Below, piece after piece: positions 44,198 to 56,753 of a DNA stretch of 64,000 nucleotides. The DNA comes from an uncultured OCS116 cluster bacterium (GTDB taxonomy: Bacteria > Pseudomonadota > Alphaproteobacteria > Rhizobiales > TMED25): the NCBI GenBank assembly GCA_902613795.1, contig CACMIP010000001.1:106087-170086 (forward strand). Direction: 5' to 3'. Under the pieces are notes generated by a model. The model made no database searches. It was given only the letters and a program-made list of their open reading frames with translations, and was not told the DNA's origin. The translations under genes and the position numbers were made by a program. Position 1 is the first letter of the stretch; every line of letters begins with the position of its first letter.

Positions 44198-45418
44198 TTA
44201 TTGTGATGTCAAACAAGCATGACCCGACACTGGTAGGTCAGCAGGTAATCTAATATGGTCACATGTAATGTCAGAAATATGAGTAACTCCCATGATTGCC
44301 ATAGTACGCCGAATTTCCGACTCTAAAATCTCCAATGCCAGGGCAGCACCCGTTTCACCCGCAGCCGCCAAGCCATAAAGAGTTGCGCGACCGACCGCAA
44401 TAACATCGGCGCCGAGAGCAAGCCCCTTTAGAACATCACTGCCGCGTCTAACTCCAGTATCAGCTATGATTGTTGTCTTACCGCCTACAGTATTTGAAAT
44501 AGCGGGAAGCGCATCCCAAGCTGTAATGGCTGAGTCGTTTACGTTACCGGCATGATTTGAAACAAAAATTCCATCCACTCCGCAGGCTACTGCCGTCGCT
44601 GCATCGTCTGGGTGAAGTACGCATTTGATGAGTAGCTTCTTTGGCCAAAAGTCTCTCAATCTTTTCACAAAATCCCAGTCCAATGTTTCGTTGCGATTTA
44701 AAAAGCCTTTTGTTGAAGCGGACACATAAGTCTTCGCGTTTGACTTTTGTTCGTCTGGTATATGGATATTTGAAAATGCAGGTAACCGACCCTCTGCGAT
44801 ATAATATCTGGCAAGCGTGCCAAAAAGCCATCGGGGATGACGGATCACATCCAAAGCGGTACGCGCATTAATAGTCGGTGGGAATTTTAGACCATTACGT
44901 ATGTCAATCTCACGATTATTATAAACCGGCGAGTCTACTGTAAGAACAAGAGCCTCATATCCCGCATCCAGCGCGCGCTTGGCTGTAACTAAAGATGCTT
45001 CGATATCCTGCCATACATAAAGCTGATACCACTGAGTACCACCGCCATTTCGATAAATATCTTCAAGAGGCGTGTTGGAAGTGCTCGCAACTGTAAAGGG
45101 AATATTTGCTCTTGCTGCCGCTCGTGCTAACTCAGTTTCCCCACGATACCAGACAAAGCCTGCAGGACCTGTGGGACCTATAATCAGCGGCAACGCATGA
45201 TCTTTTCCAAACAAACTAATACCTGGATCTCGTTTAGAGACATCCCTTAACATACGCGGCATAAGTTTAATATTATCGAGTGCCGTTCTGTTAGCGCGAA
45301 GATTAACCTGATCCTCACTGCCTTTATCACAAAAATCAAAAAGCGCTTTGGTCAGTCGCTTACGTGCTAATTCTCGAAGATCGGCAATATTTAGTGCTCT
45401 CTTTTTTAGATTTACCAT
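44198..45418 (-). CDS. FMN-dependent alpha-hydroxy acid dehydrogenase (MdlB-like)
   Basis: A 406-residue flavoprotein of the LldD/mandelate dehydrogenase family. The start is uncertain: ATG 45418 (MVNLKKRALN), GTG 45424 or GTG 45436. IIGPTGPAGFVWYRGETELARAA, VLTVDSPVYNNREIDIRNG and the active-site stretch VSNHAGNVNDSA are visible; the usual GGRQLD after the catalytic His is AGNVNDS, which is the mandelate-dehydrogenase-like variation. Base composition is markedly richer in G+C than the neighbours (one line of 60 counts 39 G/C), suggesting recent transfer. Substrate not assignable by eye. Confidence 0.8.
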   Translation of the reverse strand: MVNLKKRALNIADLRELARKRLTKALFDFCDKGSEDQVNLRANRTALDNIKLMPRMLRDVSKRDPGISLFGKDHALPLIIGPTGPAGFVWYRGETELARAAARANIPFTVASTSNTPLEDIYRNGGGTQWYQLYVWQDIEASLVTAKRALDAGYEALVLTVDSPVYNNREIDIRNGLKFPPTINARTALDVIRHPRWLFGTLARYYIAEGRLPAFSNIHIPDEQKSNAKTYVSASTKGFLNRNETLDWDFVKRLRDFWPKKLLIKCVLHPDDAATAVACGVDGIFVSNHAGNVNDSAITAWDALPAISNTVGGKTTIIADTGVRRGSDVLKGLALGADVIAVGRATLYGLAAAGETGAALALEILESEIRRTMAIMGVTHISDITCDHIRLPADLPVSGHACLTSQ

Positions 45419-45571
45419 ACCCACGCGCCATATCACTCCCTAAAACAATAATTAAGAGTTTATAACTTAAACTTTCTCACACCAAGGTTTAAATATCATA
45501 CTACTGTAATATTTTCGTAATCTTTCTGCTTATATAATTACAACCATCGTTTATAAGACTGGAGTTTTGTC

Positions 45572-46435
45572 ATGAAGCTAAGGGAAGTTAAAGCTATAGA
45601 AACCCCTTATGATGGGATCGATACCATTGCTTACACGAACGAAAAAAAGCGGTTGCAAGTGGAGTTGTTAAATATACAACAGAGGATAATAGAGGAAAAA
45701 AGACGCCTCGTTGTTATTTTTGAAGGAAGAGATGCCGCCGGAAAAGGTTCCACGATAAAACGCTTTACAGAAAACCTGATACCAAAATATTTTAAAACGG
45801 TGGAACTTGGTATTCCAACAAAGCACGAGTCAAAAAACTGGTTCCAACGTTATGAGCGGCATTTTCCTAATCCAGGCGAGATAACTTTTTTTGATCGATC
45901 GTGGTATACCCGCGCTTTGATAGAACCGACGTTGCATTATTGTTCAAATCGCAAATATCAAAATTTTATGAATAAAGTTTTGACATGGGAGCACAATCAT
46001 ATTGCTGATGGATTAATCTTGATAAAATACTATCTTTCCGTGGATCCAGAAACACAGCTATATCGGCTCGAAAATCGAATAAATGATCCTTTAAGCTACT
46101 GGAAAATTTCAGATACAGACATTCGAGCAAGAAAAGAGTGGGACGTTTTTACAGAATATAAGAAACAAATGTTTAAACACACTTCCTCGAAAATATCTCC
46201 GTGGGTTGTCATAAATGGAAATGAAAAACGAGAAGCACGATTAACTTCCATGCTGTATCTCGTAAGAAAACTTGCAGGTAAAGAATACGTTCCTCTTACT
46301 GGTGACGACATAAAAGCCAACCATAGTATTAAAGTAAATGGAGTGAAATTCCGGGGTTTAACATTACAACAATTTTCTGTTCTACAAGAACTCAAAGACA
46401 ATAAAGAACTTTTTTCAGATCTTAAAAAGGAATGA
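45572..46435 (+). CDS. ppk2: Polyphosphate kinase 2 family protein
   Basis: A 287-residue PPK2 enzyme that moves phosphate between polyphosphate and nucleotides. Walker A is FEGRDAAGKGSTIKRF (about 51), Walker B region TFFDRSWYTRAL (about 110), with WFQRYERHFPNPGE and the lid-like ISDTDIRARKEWDVF. Length is typical of single-domain PPK2. Subclass (AMP, ADP or NDP) cannot be set by eye. A GGAG ribosome-binding site precedes the ATG by seven bases. It is followed by a NUDIX hydrolase 73 bases on. Confidence 0.9.
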   Translation: MKLREVKAIETPYDGIDTIAYTNEKKRLQVELLNIQQRIIEEKRRLVVIFEGRDAAGKGSTIKRFTENLIPKYFKTVELGIPTKHESKNWFQRYERHFPNPGEITFFDRSWYTRALIEPTLHYCSNRKYQNFMNKVLTWEHNHIADGLILIKYYLSVDPETQLYRLENRINDPLSYWKISDTDIRARKEWDVFTEYKKQMFKHTSSKISPWVVINGNEKREARLTSMLYLVRKLAGKEYVPLTGDDIKANHSIKVNGVKFRGLTLQQFSVLQELKDNKELFSDLKKE

Positions 46436-46508
46436 GATTATTTTATTTATATTCTATCGACCGAGGTATTAATTTGCCATTACTAACCGAATCATTTAAG
46501 AAAGCTAT

Positions 46509-47003
46509 ATGTCATTGATTAACAAACCAAAAAAATTATCGGAGACTCTGTGCTTGCCAAAAATTACGTCTGCAGGCGGATTAGTTTTGAATGACGAGAA
46601 TAATATTTTGTTAATGCTTAAAGGTCGCAAATGGGATATGCCTAAAGGTAGGATTGAAAGCGGAGAGTCAAAACAAAAAACGGCACGCCGTGAAGTGGCA
46701 GAGGAAACCGGGCTGGATTTTCATAAATTATCAATACAGGGGAAATTAGTATCGACTTGGCATACGACCCGACACGATGATATACGATACCTCAAGAAAA
46801 CGCATTGGTACCTAATGCGTTATGCAGGTGGAGATGATGCCACTCACCCTCAGATAGACGAGGGTATCTTGGACTGTAGATGGGTCAACACAATTGAACT
46901 GGCAAACTATCTTGATGTTGCGCAGCTTAGGGTAAGGTATGTTATAGATTTTTGGCAAAAAAATTTTTCTGATATTTTACAAGCCAATCAAATTGTTGCT
47001 TAA
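46509..47003 (+). CDS. NUDIX hydrolase
   Basis: A 164-residue NUDIX domain protein. The Nudix box G-x5-E-x7-R-E-x2-E-E-x-G-L is complete in GRIESGESKQKTARREVAEETGL (residues about 52-73), with the three Glu that bind metal. SAGGLVLNDENNILLMLKGRKWDMPKG is the preceding strand. The W-x-M-P-KG form resembles diphosphoinositol/diadenosine polyphosphate hydrolases, and its place after a PPK2 gene hints at a role with polyphosphate or dinucleotides, but the substrate is unknown. It converges on guaA. Confidence 0.85.
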   Translation: MSLINKPKKLSETLCLPKITSAGGLVLNDENNILLMLKGRKWDMPKGRIESGESKQKTARREVAEETGLDFHKLSIQGKLVSTWHTTRHDDIRYLKKTHWYLMRYAGGDDATHPQIDEGILDCRWVNTIELANYLDVAQLRVRYVIDFWQKNFSDILQANQIVA

Positions 47004-47036
47004 AAAGTTTTGCGTTGCTAACAAATATAATAAAAC

Positions 47037-48590
47037 CTATTCCCACTCGATGGTACCTGGTGGTTTTGAGGTGATATCGTACACTACACGATTAATACCT
47101 TTTACAGAATTTATGATCTTATTCGATAAAAGGGAAAGGAAATCACTTTCAAAATGATATAGATCTGCTGTCATGCCATCAACTGACGTAACCGCTCTCA
47201 AGGCACATACATATTCATATGTTCTTGCATCGCCCATGACACCAACTGATCTTGTTGGAAGCAGTACCGCGAATGCTTGCCAAATCTCATCATAAAGCCC
47301 AGCTTTTTTTATTTCATCGATGTAAATTTCATCGGCATTCCTTAGGATTTCAAGCTTTTCTTCTGTTATTTCACCAGGGCATCTGATGGCAAGGCCTGGT
47401 CCTGGAAAAGGATGTCGTGCTATAAATGTATCTGGAAGACCGAGCTCTCTACCTAATATCCTTACTTCATCTTTAAATAATTGACGGAGTGGTTCTATTA
47501 ATTTTAAATTCATTTTCTCTGGTAAGCCCCCAACATTGTGATGACTTTTTATCGTTACTGAGGGGCCGCCTGTAAAACTCACGCTCTCAATTACATCAGG
47601 ATATAATGTCCCCTGCGCAAGAAATTCAACATTACCAATTTTTGAAGCCTCCTCATCAAAAACATCGATAAATACATTACCTATAGTCTTTCGTTTTTGT
47701 TCTGGATCGGCAACGCCCTCTAATTTTTTAAGGAATATTTCTTTGGCATCAACATGTATGAGTGGAATATTATAATTCTCTTTAAACATGGTTACTACTT
47801 GCTCTGACTCATTCTTTCTCATCAAACCATTATCTATATATATACAGGTAAGCTGATCGCCCAGAATTTTGTGCAAAAGCACTGCCACAACTGAAGAATC
47901 TACCCCTCCAGAGAGCCCGCAGATCACCTTGCTGCTTTTAACTTTAGCCAATATATTTGATTTTTGAGTTTCAAAGAAGCTCGCCATTGTCCAATCAAAG
48001 CTAACGCCGCATATATCTAAAAAGTTTTTGATTAAATTTTTTCCATCTGGTGTGTGGTACACCTCAGGATGAAACTGTAGACCATAGTACTTGCTTGCTT
48101 CATCAGCAATAGCTGCATAAGGAGCACTATCCGTTCTTGCGATTACGCTAAATTTTTTTGGCAAAACAGACACCGAGTCACCGTGACTCATCCATACTTT
48201 ATACTCATCCCCACTATTCCAAACTTTATCAAATAATGGAGAATCTGAAACAACTTTTACTATTGAGTTGCCGTATTCTCTCTTACCTGAATTTGTAACC
48301 TTTCCACCCAACTGATTTACAATTGTTTGCTGACCATAACAAATACCGAGAATAGGCTTTTTCAGATCAAACAACCATTTGGGCGCAGATGGAGCATCAT
48401 CTTGTATTACACTGTGGGGGCCTCCAGAAAATATTACACCAGATAGATCATCACCGACCTGCTCCTTGTTTATATTGTTATATGGTAGAATTTCAGAATA
48501 CACTCCAAATTCTCTCACCCGTCTTGCAATTAGCTGCGTGAATTGGCTTCCAAAATCGACTATGATAATTTTTTCTCTTTTTTTACTCAT
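47037..48590 (-). CDS. guaA: GMP synthase (glutamine-hydrolysing)
   Basis: A 517-residue enzyme that aminates XMP to GMP. The N-terminal glutaminase has FSGGPHSV and the nucleophile Cys in GICYGQQ (about 82), with the His-Glu pair in QFHPEV. The ATP pyrophosphatase has the P-loop [11 protein letters not shown] (about 224). The C-terminal dimerisation domain ends in the conserved KPPGTIEWE. Length is the usual one. It follows rsmB by 15 bases in a guaB-rsmB-guaA run conserved in alphaproteobacteria. Confidence 0.97.
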   Translation of the reverse strand: MSKKREKIIIVDFGSQFTQLIARRVREFGVYSEILPYNNINKEQVGDDLSGVIFSGGPHSVIQDDAPSAPKWLFDLKKPILGICYGQQTIVNQLGGKVTNSGKREYGNSIVKVVSDSPLFDKVWNSGDEYKVWMSHGDSVSVLPKKFSVIARTDSAPYAAIADEASKYYGLQFHPEVYHTPDGKNLIKNFLDICGVSFDWTMASFFETQKSNILAKVKSSKVICGLSGGVDSSVVAVLLHKILGDQLTCIYIDNGLMRKNESEQVVTMFKENYNIPLIHVDAKEIFLKKLEGVADPEQKRKTIGNVFIDVFDEEASKIGNVEFLAQGTLYPDVIESVSFTGGPSVTIKSHHNVGGLPEKMNLKLIEPLRQLFKDEVRILGRELGLPDTFIARHPFPGPGLAIRCPGEITEEKLEILRNADEIYIDEIKKAGLYDEIWQAFAVLLPTRSVGVMGDARTYEYVCALRAVTSVDGMTADLYHFESDFLSLLSNKIINSVKGINRVVYDITSKPPGTIEWE

Positions 48591-48605
48591 GATCTTGTTG
48601 TTATA

Positions 48606-51355
<2,750 letters not shown>

Positions 51356-51426
51356 TTAACTACTATAACCAAAATTTATCATTATCATCCATTTTGTATG
51401 ATTAAAAGCTAAAAATCAAATACTTC

Positions 51427-52098
51427 TCATTTTCCATAATTTATTCCGACGACATACAACTCAGAAGAATTAGATCTACTCGATTGAGGTTTGATATGCT
51501 TCACGAGTTGGAAATCTCTCTTCATTCTGTTTAATATTTGGTTTTCAGTGCCTCCACGAAATACTTTTCCAATAAAAGTGCCACCCTCTGAAAGTAAATT
51601 ATCAACAATATCTAATGCGCTTTCAAGTAAGGCAACGATCCTGAGGTGATCCGTTGCCTTATGCCCTGTAGTTGATGGGGCCATATCAGATAGTATGACA
51701 TCAGCACTGGGTTTTATCATCTCTTCCTTGATGAGATTAATTGCATTCTCTTCAAAAATATCCAATTTCATTGCCTTTACACCAGAAAGTGCATCAATTG
51801 GAAGAATGTCAATCGCTAGAACCTGTCCAGAGTTAGATTGACTATTTACAATATTTGCCACAACCTGACTCCATCCTCCGGGCGCTGCGCCAAGGTCTAA
51901 AATACATTGACCAGGTTTAAAAATTTTAAATTTATCATCAATTTCAAGTATCTTAAATGCCGCCCTTGATCGATATCCAAGCCTATTGGCCTCCCTGACA
52001 TAAGGATCATTTAACTGCCGCTCCAACCATCGTGTCGATGATAATTTACGGCCTTTCGCGGACTTAACTCTGACCTTTAAATTTGCATCTCTTGTCAT
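51427..52098 (-). CDS. rlmE: 23S rRNA 2'-O-methyltransferase RlmE
   Basis: A 223-residue FtsJ/RrmJ methyltransferase that methylates a uridine of 23S rRNA in the peptidyl transferase region. The SAM motif ILDLGAAPGGWSQV (about 64) and the K-D-K-E tetrad are visible: SRAAFKILEID, LSDMAPSTTGHK, GKVFRGGTE and SSELYVVG. N-terminal YVREANRLGYRSRAAFK is a family block. It is followed by ribBA upstream at 13 bases. Length is typical. Confidence 0.94.
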   Translation of the reverse strand: MTRDANLKVRVKSAKGRKLSSTRWLERQLNDPYVREANRLGYRSRAAFKILEIDDKFKIFKPGQCILDLGAAPGGWSQVVANIVNSQSNSGQVLAIDILPIDALSGVKAMKLDIFEENAINLIKEEMIKPSADVILSDMAPSTTGHKATDHLRIVALLESALDIVDNLLSEGGTFIGKVFRGGTENQILNRMKRDFQLVKHIKPQSSRSNSSELYVVGINYGK

Positions 52099-52110
52099 TG
52101 AATTTCTGTC

Positions 52111-53184
52111 TTATTTATTCAGGGGAAGTCGTGAATTTATCTCAATCCCAAAACCTGAAAGACCAACAAAATATGACGTTGTTGAGGATAAAAGCTCAAT
52201 TGAGGAAATATTGAGATCTCTCAAAATTTGCGCACCTAGGCCAATATCACGCCATTGCTCTTCTCTTTTATTTTCACTCAACGACTTATTACTCGCTGCT
52301 TGCACACCTATTGCGCCCTCCCGAAGATATAGTATAACGCCTTTATCTTTTTTCTTTAGATGGCTCATAGACGCACTAATGAGATTATTTTCCTGAAATA
52401 CGTCCTTAATAATATTTTCCCGGTGTATTCTGGTAGGTATATTTTCACCAGATGTAATATCACCATAAACTAATGCAATATGTTCGACATCATCAAATAT
52501 TGTGTTGTAAGTAATAACCTTAGCTTTACCAATACTCGTACTGATATCTTTTTCTGTAACTTTCTTTACAAGCTGCTCACGTTTCTCTCTGTACTGAATT
52601 ATATCAGCAACAGATATTATTCTTAGGTTATTTTCCTTGGCAAATTTAAATACTTCGTCACCTCTTTTCACGCTACCATCGTCATTCATGAGCTCAGATA
52701 ATAAGCCGACAGGCTCAAGCCCAGCTAGGCTTGCCAAATCGCTGGCAGCTTCTGTATGACCAGATCTCATCAGCACACCACCTTCTTTTGCAATTAATGG
52801 AAAAACATGCCCGGGCCTTACAAAATCGCTGGGCTTTGTGTTATTGTCAGCCATTGCGCGAATTGTATTCGCCCTCTCTAAAGCTGATATCCCTGTTGTC
52901 AAACCTTCTTTGAGGTCAATGGATATTGTAAACGCCGTACCCAGTGGCGCATCGTTATCTGAAACCATCGGATCAAGGTGTAATCTTCTCGCGTATTCTT
53001 GAGGGACAGACACGCACAAAATACCACTCGTATGCCGGATTATGAAACCTGTTTTCTCAGGTGTAGCTCTAGAGGCAGCAATTATTAAATCACCCTCATT
53101 TTCTCTGTCGTCGTCATCAACGACTACGATCATCTCTCCGTTTGCAATTGCTTCAATTGCTTTTTCTATTTTATCAAATTTCAT
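52111..53184 (-). CDS. ribB: RibBA with degenerate GTP cyclohydrolase II domain
   Basis: A 357-residue fusion. The N-terminal part (about 1-205) is 3,4-dihydroxy-2-butanone 4-phosphate synthase, with VDDDDRENEGDLI near residue 22, VPQEYARRL, and GHTEAASDLA; it supplies the four-carbon unit of riboflavin. The C-terminal part has the outline of GTP cyclohydrolase II but not the zinc-ligand cysteines (C-x10-C-x-C): the place reads RIHRENIIKDVFQENNL, and no cysteine follows. It therefore probably has only the RibB activity, as in other proteobacterial RibBA-like proteins. Confidence 0.9.
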   Translation of the reverse strand: MKFDKIEKAIEAIANGEMIVVVDDDDRENEGDLIIAASRATPEKTGFIIRHTSGILCVSVPQEYARRLHLDPMVSDNDAPLGTAFTISIDLKEGLTTGISALERANTIRAMADNNTKPSDFVRPGHVFPLIAKEGGVLMRSGHTEAASDLASLAGLEPVGLLSELMNDDGSVKRGDEVFKFAKENNLRIISVADIIQYREKREQLVKKVTEKDISTSIGKAKVITYNTIFDDVEHIALVYGDITSGENIPTRIHRENIIKDVFQENNLISASMSHLKKKDKGVILYLREGAIGVQAASNKSLSENKREEQWRDIGLGAQILRDLNISSIELLSSTTSYFVGLSGFGIEINSRLPLNK

Positions 53185-53193
53185 AGTACTAAA

Positions 53194-54060
53194 CTACCTT
53201 TGGCTTTGGTTTATAAAGCTTTTTGCAAAGTTTTCATATAGGTTTCTTAATTTTAAAGTTAATGCTCCCGGCTCCCCATTACCAATTATTTTTTTATCAA
53301 TTGAAATTACAGGCATAACAAATACGGACGCACTCGTATAGAAGGCTTCTGACGCCTCATAGGCCTCTTCAATTGTGAAAGGTCTCTCTTCAAAAACCAA
53401 ACCCTCCTGTTCAATTAATTTTAAAACTGCTTGTCTGGTTATTCCAGAGAGAATAGTTTCATTATTTTTTCTACTAATCAATTTGTCATCTTTTATTATG
53501 AATGCATTACTAGATCCGCCTTCAGTCACAAAACCATCCTCATGCATCCATACTTCATCACAACCAGCCTGATGGGCAATCTCCTTTGCCAAAACTTGGG
53601 CAAGAAGAGCAATGGATTTAATATCTCTTCTTTTCCATCTTAAGTCAGGATAGGTGAGTACTTTTGCCTTTAACTTATCTGTTGCCAAATTCATGATTTT
53701 CTTATGCTGAGTAAACATTACTAAGCTTGGTTTCTGCTCTTTTGGAAACTCAAAATCACGAGACTCAGATACCCCTCTTGTAACATGCAAATAAAGCGTA
53801 CCTTCTTTAATTTTATTAAGGTGAATTAATTTTCTTTGAAGACCCGCTAGTTCACTAAAATTCATCGGTAGCTCAAGTTTGATTTCCCGCAGTGATCTTT
53901 TTAGTCTTTGGAGGTGAGCATCATTATCAATTAATATGCCTTCAAATACTCCAGCGACTTCATATACACCATCGCCGAACAACAGGCCTCTATCTTTAAT
54001 TGATACTGTTGCATCGTTCATTTCAACAAAAGAACCATTTACATACGCTATATCTGCCAT
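53194..54060 (-). CDS. dat: D-amino-acid aminotransferase (class IV)
   Basis: A 288-residue fold-type IV PLP enzyme, started at ATG 54060 (MADIAYVNGSFVEM); a TTG five codons earlier is the alternative. GLLFGDGVYEV near residue 27, the PLP lysine in RRDIKSIALL (about 145), GCDEVWMHEDGFVTEGGSSNAF and TILSGITRQAVL are class IV blocks. The pattern suits D-alanine aminotransferase better than branched-chain aminotransferase, though 4-amino-4-deoxychorismate lyase is related. It follows ribBA by nine bases. Confidence 0.85.
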   Translation of the reverse strand: MADIAYVNGSFVEMNDATVSIKDRGLLFGDGVYEVAGVFEGILIDNDAHLQRLKRSLREIKLELPMNFSELAGLQRKLIHLNKIKEGTLYLHVTRGVSESRDFEFPKEQKPSLVMFTQHKKIMNLATDKLKAKVLTYPDLRWKRRDIKSIALLAQVLAKEIAHQAGCDEVWMHEDGFVTEGGSSNAFIIKDDKLISRKNNETILSGITRQAVLKLIEQEGLVFEERPFTIEEAYEASEAFYTSASVFVMPVISIDKKIIGNGEPGALTLKLRNLYENFAKSFINQSQR

Positions 54061-54189
54061 ACTAATTTCAATCAAAATTGTTCATAATTATTATAAAAAA
54101 GTTATAATATAAGTTATATTAAAATATATTGTATATATTTAACACTATGATAAGTAAAATTAAACTCTAATTCAAAAAGGTATCACAAA

Positions 54190-54654
54190 TTGGCAAATAA
54201 ATACTCGCTAACAGTCAATGGACAAAAACACGAAATTGAGTCTGATCCTGACACTCCCCTATTGTACATACTCAGAAATGACTTAAAATTAAAAGGAACA
54301 AAATTTGGCTGCGGAGGCGGTGTTTGCGGTGCATGTACTGTGATAATGGACGGTCTTGCAATTTTCTCATGTGATACTCCAATCTGGTCAATTGATGATA
54401 AGAAAATCGAGACTATTGAAGGGATATCAAAAGATGGTATTCACCCATTACAAGAGCTGCTTATCGATGAGCAAGCAGGCCAGTGCGGTTACTGCCTAAG
54501 CGGAATTATTATGAAAGTGAAGGCGATAACTGACGATGATCCCACTAAAAGCGTCGATGATATTGCAAATGAACTTGATAGAAATCTGTGTCGATGTGGA
54601 TCCCAGCTTAGAATTCTGAATGCTGTTAAAAAATATCTAGATGGGAAATCATGA
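54190..54654 (+). CDS. Molybdenum hydroxylase, 2Fe-2S subunit
   Basis: A 154-residue iron-sulfur subunit of the xanthine-oxidase/isoquinoline-1-oxidoreductase family. Eight cysteines bind two 2Fe-2S clusters: C41, C46, C49 and C61 in the plant-type ferredoxin half, and C99, C102, C134 and C136 in the helical half. The start is TTG with AGGT ten bases upstream. It passes electrons from the molybdenum subunit, with which it overlaps by four bases (ATGA). No FAD subunit gene is adjacent, so the acceptor may be a cytochrome. Confidence 0.92.
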   Translation: MANKYSLTVNGQKHEIESDPDTPLLYILRNDLKLKGTKFGCGGGVCGACTVIMDGLAIFSCDTPIWSIDDKKIETIEGISKDGIHPLQELLIDEQAGQCGYCLSGIIMKVKAITDDDPTKSVDDIANELDRNLCRCGSQLRILNAVKKYLDGKS

Positions 54655-56753
54655 TGAATATGTTTCCCGGATCATTTGACTCAGCGCCTAATATTGCTAA
54701 TTGGTTTACGATAAATAAGGACGGTACCGTAAGAATGGTATCGGGGAAAGTTGAAATTGGCCAGGGTATCAATACTGCGTTTGTTCAAATTGCAGCAGAG
54801 GAACTAGACATAGATCCAGATAGAATAGAGATTTCAGCGGGCAATACTAAAGACGGGCTAGATGGGGGCTGTACTGCAGGTTCACAATCTATGCAAACAG
54901 AAGGGATTTCTGTCAGAAAAGCTGCATCTGCAGCGAGAATGCTAATGCTCAGTAAGGCGTCGGAGTTATTGCAATCGGATGTGCGGGAATTGAATGTTAT
55001 TGATGGTGAAATTTACCTAAACGATAACCCCACAAACTTATCCTACTGGTCGATTGCTAAAGATATTGATTTTAACCAACCAGTTGAAATCTACATGGAA
55101 CCAAAGTTACCTGCCCAGAGAAAGCTTGCTGGGAAAAGCATTAAGAGAATCGATTTAAAAAATAAAATTTTAGGTACTCATGAGTTTGTTCATGATATTG
55201 AACTTGATGGTATGCTACATGCCCGCGTAGTCAGACCACCCTCTGTGTCATCTCGGATCATTAAAATCGATATTGACAAAATAAATACATTAAAAAATCT
55301 CAAAAAACTGGTTGTAAACGGTTCATTTATAGCCGTAATAGCAGAAAGAGAGGAGGATGCAGTAAAACTTGTACAGCAAGTGAATAAATACTGCAAATGG
55401 TCAACGCCAAATAAAATTATTGAAGACCCACTTCAATTCATTCGGGATACAAAAAGCCCAATAATAAATAGTCTTGATAAAGGGAAAATTGATGTATTGA
55501 GATCTGATGGTATTTCAACTGAAGTCTCTAGGAAATTTCTATGCCATGCTTCAATTGGTCCTTGCTGTGCTGTCGCGCAATGGAAAGGTAATACTCTTGA
55601 AGTATATACGCATAGTCAGGCCGTTTTTGCAATGAAGAGAACTTTGGCATCAATTTTCAATATTGATGAGAATGACGTTGATGTAATGCACAAACACGGC
55701 TCAGGATGTTATGGTCATAATGGAGCAGACGATGTTGTTTTAGATGCTGTTCTAGTAGCAAAGGAGCTAAACGGTACTCCAGTTAGACTAGTTTGGAGTC
55801 GAGAAGATGAGCTATCATGGTCTCCTCTTGCGCCTGGTATGGTAACTAAAATCGATGCGAACCTGGCAGATAATTTAATGATCGAGTCATTTGATATATC
55901 AATTAAAAGTCCACCGCATGTAAAAAGACCATCAGGTGAAAATGGAGAGTACCTTCTTGCAGCTGAGCATATGTCAAACCCGTTAAATCCTCCAAACCCG
56001 GTTGATACCCCACTTGATAAAGGTGGTGCAGCTGACAGAAACTCAATGCCACTTTATGACATCCCAAACATCAGAATACAAAAGCAAATTGTATATGATC
56101 TTCCATGGCGAACATCCGCAATGCGTGGGCTCGGCGCATTTGTAAACGTATATGCAATAGAAACTCTAATGGATGATATAGCATCAATGCAAGAGATTGA
56201 TCCAATAGAATTCAGATTAAAGCATTTATCTGACCCGCGTATCATTGAATTAATCGAAAGAGTAAGAGATATATCAAAATGGACAGATAGAATCTCTGGC
56301 TTACCAAAGGGATTTGCCTTTTCACGCTATAAAAATTCAGGTGCATATTGTGCTATGGTTGTAGAGATAAATGTTGATGAGGATATTGAGCTCATTAACG
56401 CATGGGCCGTTATTGATGCTGGAGAAGTGGTTAATGCTGATGGAGTTAAAAATCAAATTGAGGGCGGTATCATACAAGCAACTAGCTGCACATTAATTGA
56501 GGAAGTAAATTTTGACGGCGAAATAATATCCGCAACAGACTGGGAAAATTACCCAATAATAAAATTCAAACAAACACCGCAAATACAAGTTGAATTAATA
56601 GATCGACCTGAGGAGCCCTTCCTCGGGGTTGGCGAGGCAGCACACGGCCCGACGGCCGCAGCAATCAGTAATGCACTCTTTACGGCAATGAACATTAGAA
56701 TAAAGCAGTTACCCATTACTCGTGAAAGGATTATCAGCAGCCTAAATATTTAA
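54651..56753 (+). CDS. Molybdenum hydroxylase, large subunit (IorB-like)
   Basis: A 700-residue molybdopterin-binding subunit of the isoquinoline/aldehyde oxidoreductase type. VRMVSGKVEIGQGINTAFVQIAAEEL near the start and the catalytic Glu in LGVGEAAHGPTAAA near the C terminus are family blocks, as are RGLGAFVNVYAIETLMDD and GEVVNADGVKNQIEGG. It has no twin-arginine signal, unlike many IorB proteins, and is slightly short, so a cytoplasmic enzyme is likely. Substrate is unknown; a hydroxylated N-heterocycle or an aldehyde are possible. It ends exactly where the convergent SDR ends. Confidence 0.85.
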   Translation: MMNMFPGSFDSAPNIANWFTINKDGTVRMVSGKVEIGQGINTAFVQIAAEELDIDPDRIEISAGNTKDGLDGGCTAGSQSMQTEGISVRKAASAARMLMLSKASELLQSDVRELNVIDGEIYLNDNPTNLSYWSIAKDIDFNQPVEIYMEPKLPAQRKLAGKSIKRIDLKNKILGTHEFVHDIELDGMLHARVVRPPSVSSRIIKIDIDKINTLKNLKKLVVNGSFIAVIAEREEDAVKLVQQVNKYCKWSTPNKIIEDPLQFIRDTKSPIINSLDKGKIDVLRSDGISTEVSRKFLCHASIGPCCAVAQWKGNTLEVYTHSQAVFAMKRTLASIFNIDENDVDVMHKHGSGCYGHNGADDVVLDAVLVAKELNGTPVRLVWSREDELSWSPLAPGMVTKIDANLADNLMIESFDISIKSPPHVKRPSGENGEYLLAAEHMSNPLNPPNPVDTPLDKGGAADRNSMPLYDIPNIRIQKQIVYDLPWRTSAMRGLGAFVNVYAIETLMDDIASMQEIDPIEFRLKHLSDPRIIELIERVRDISKWTDRISGLPKGFAFSRYKNSGAYCAMVVEINVDEDIELINAWAVIDAGEVVNADGVKNQIEGGIIQATSCTLIEEVNFDGEIISATDWENYPIIKFKQTPQIQVELIDRPEEPFLGVGEAAHGPTAAAISNALFTAMNIRIKQLPITRERIISSLNI

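Noticed and set aside
44150..44257. Forward ORF MMAYNLIDSTMQYILNYF over the end of the GC-rich dehydrogenase
   Set aside because: It runs antisense into the real gene, has no ribosome-binding site and no plausible domain.
54105..54121. Palindrome TAATATA-AGT-TATATTA upstream of the molybdenum hydroxylase
   Set aside because: Arms are only A/T and seven long inside a region that is nearly all A/T, so chance is likely.
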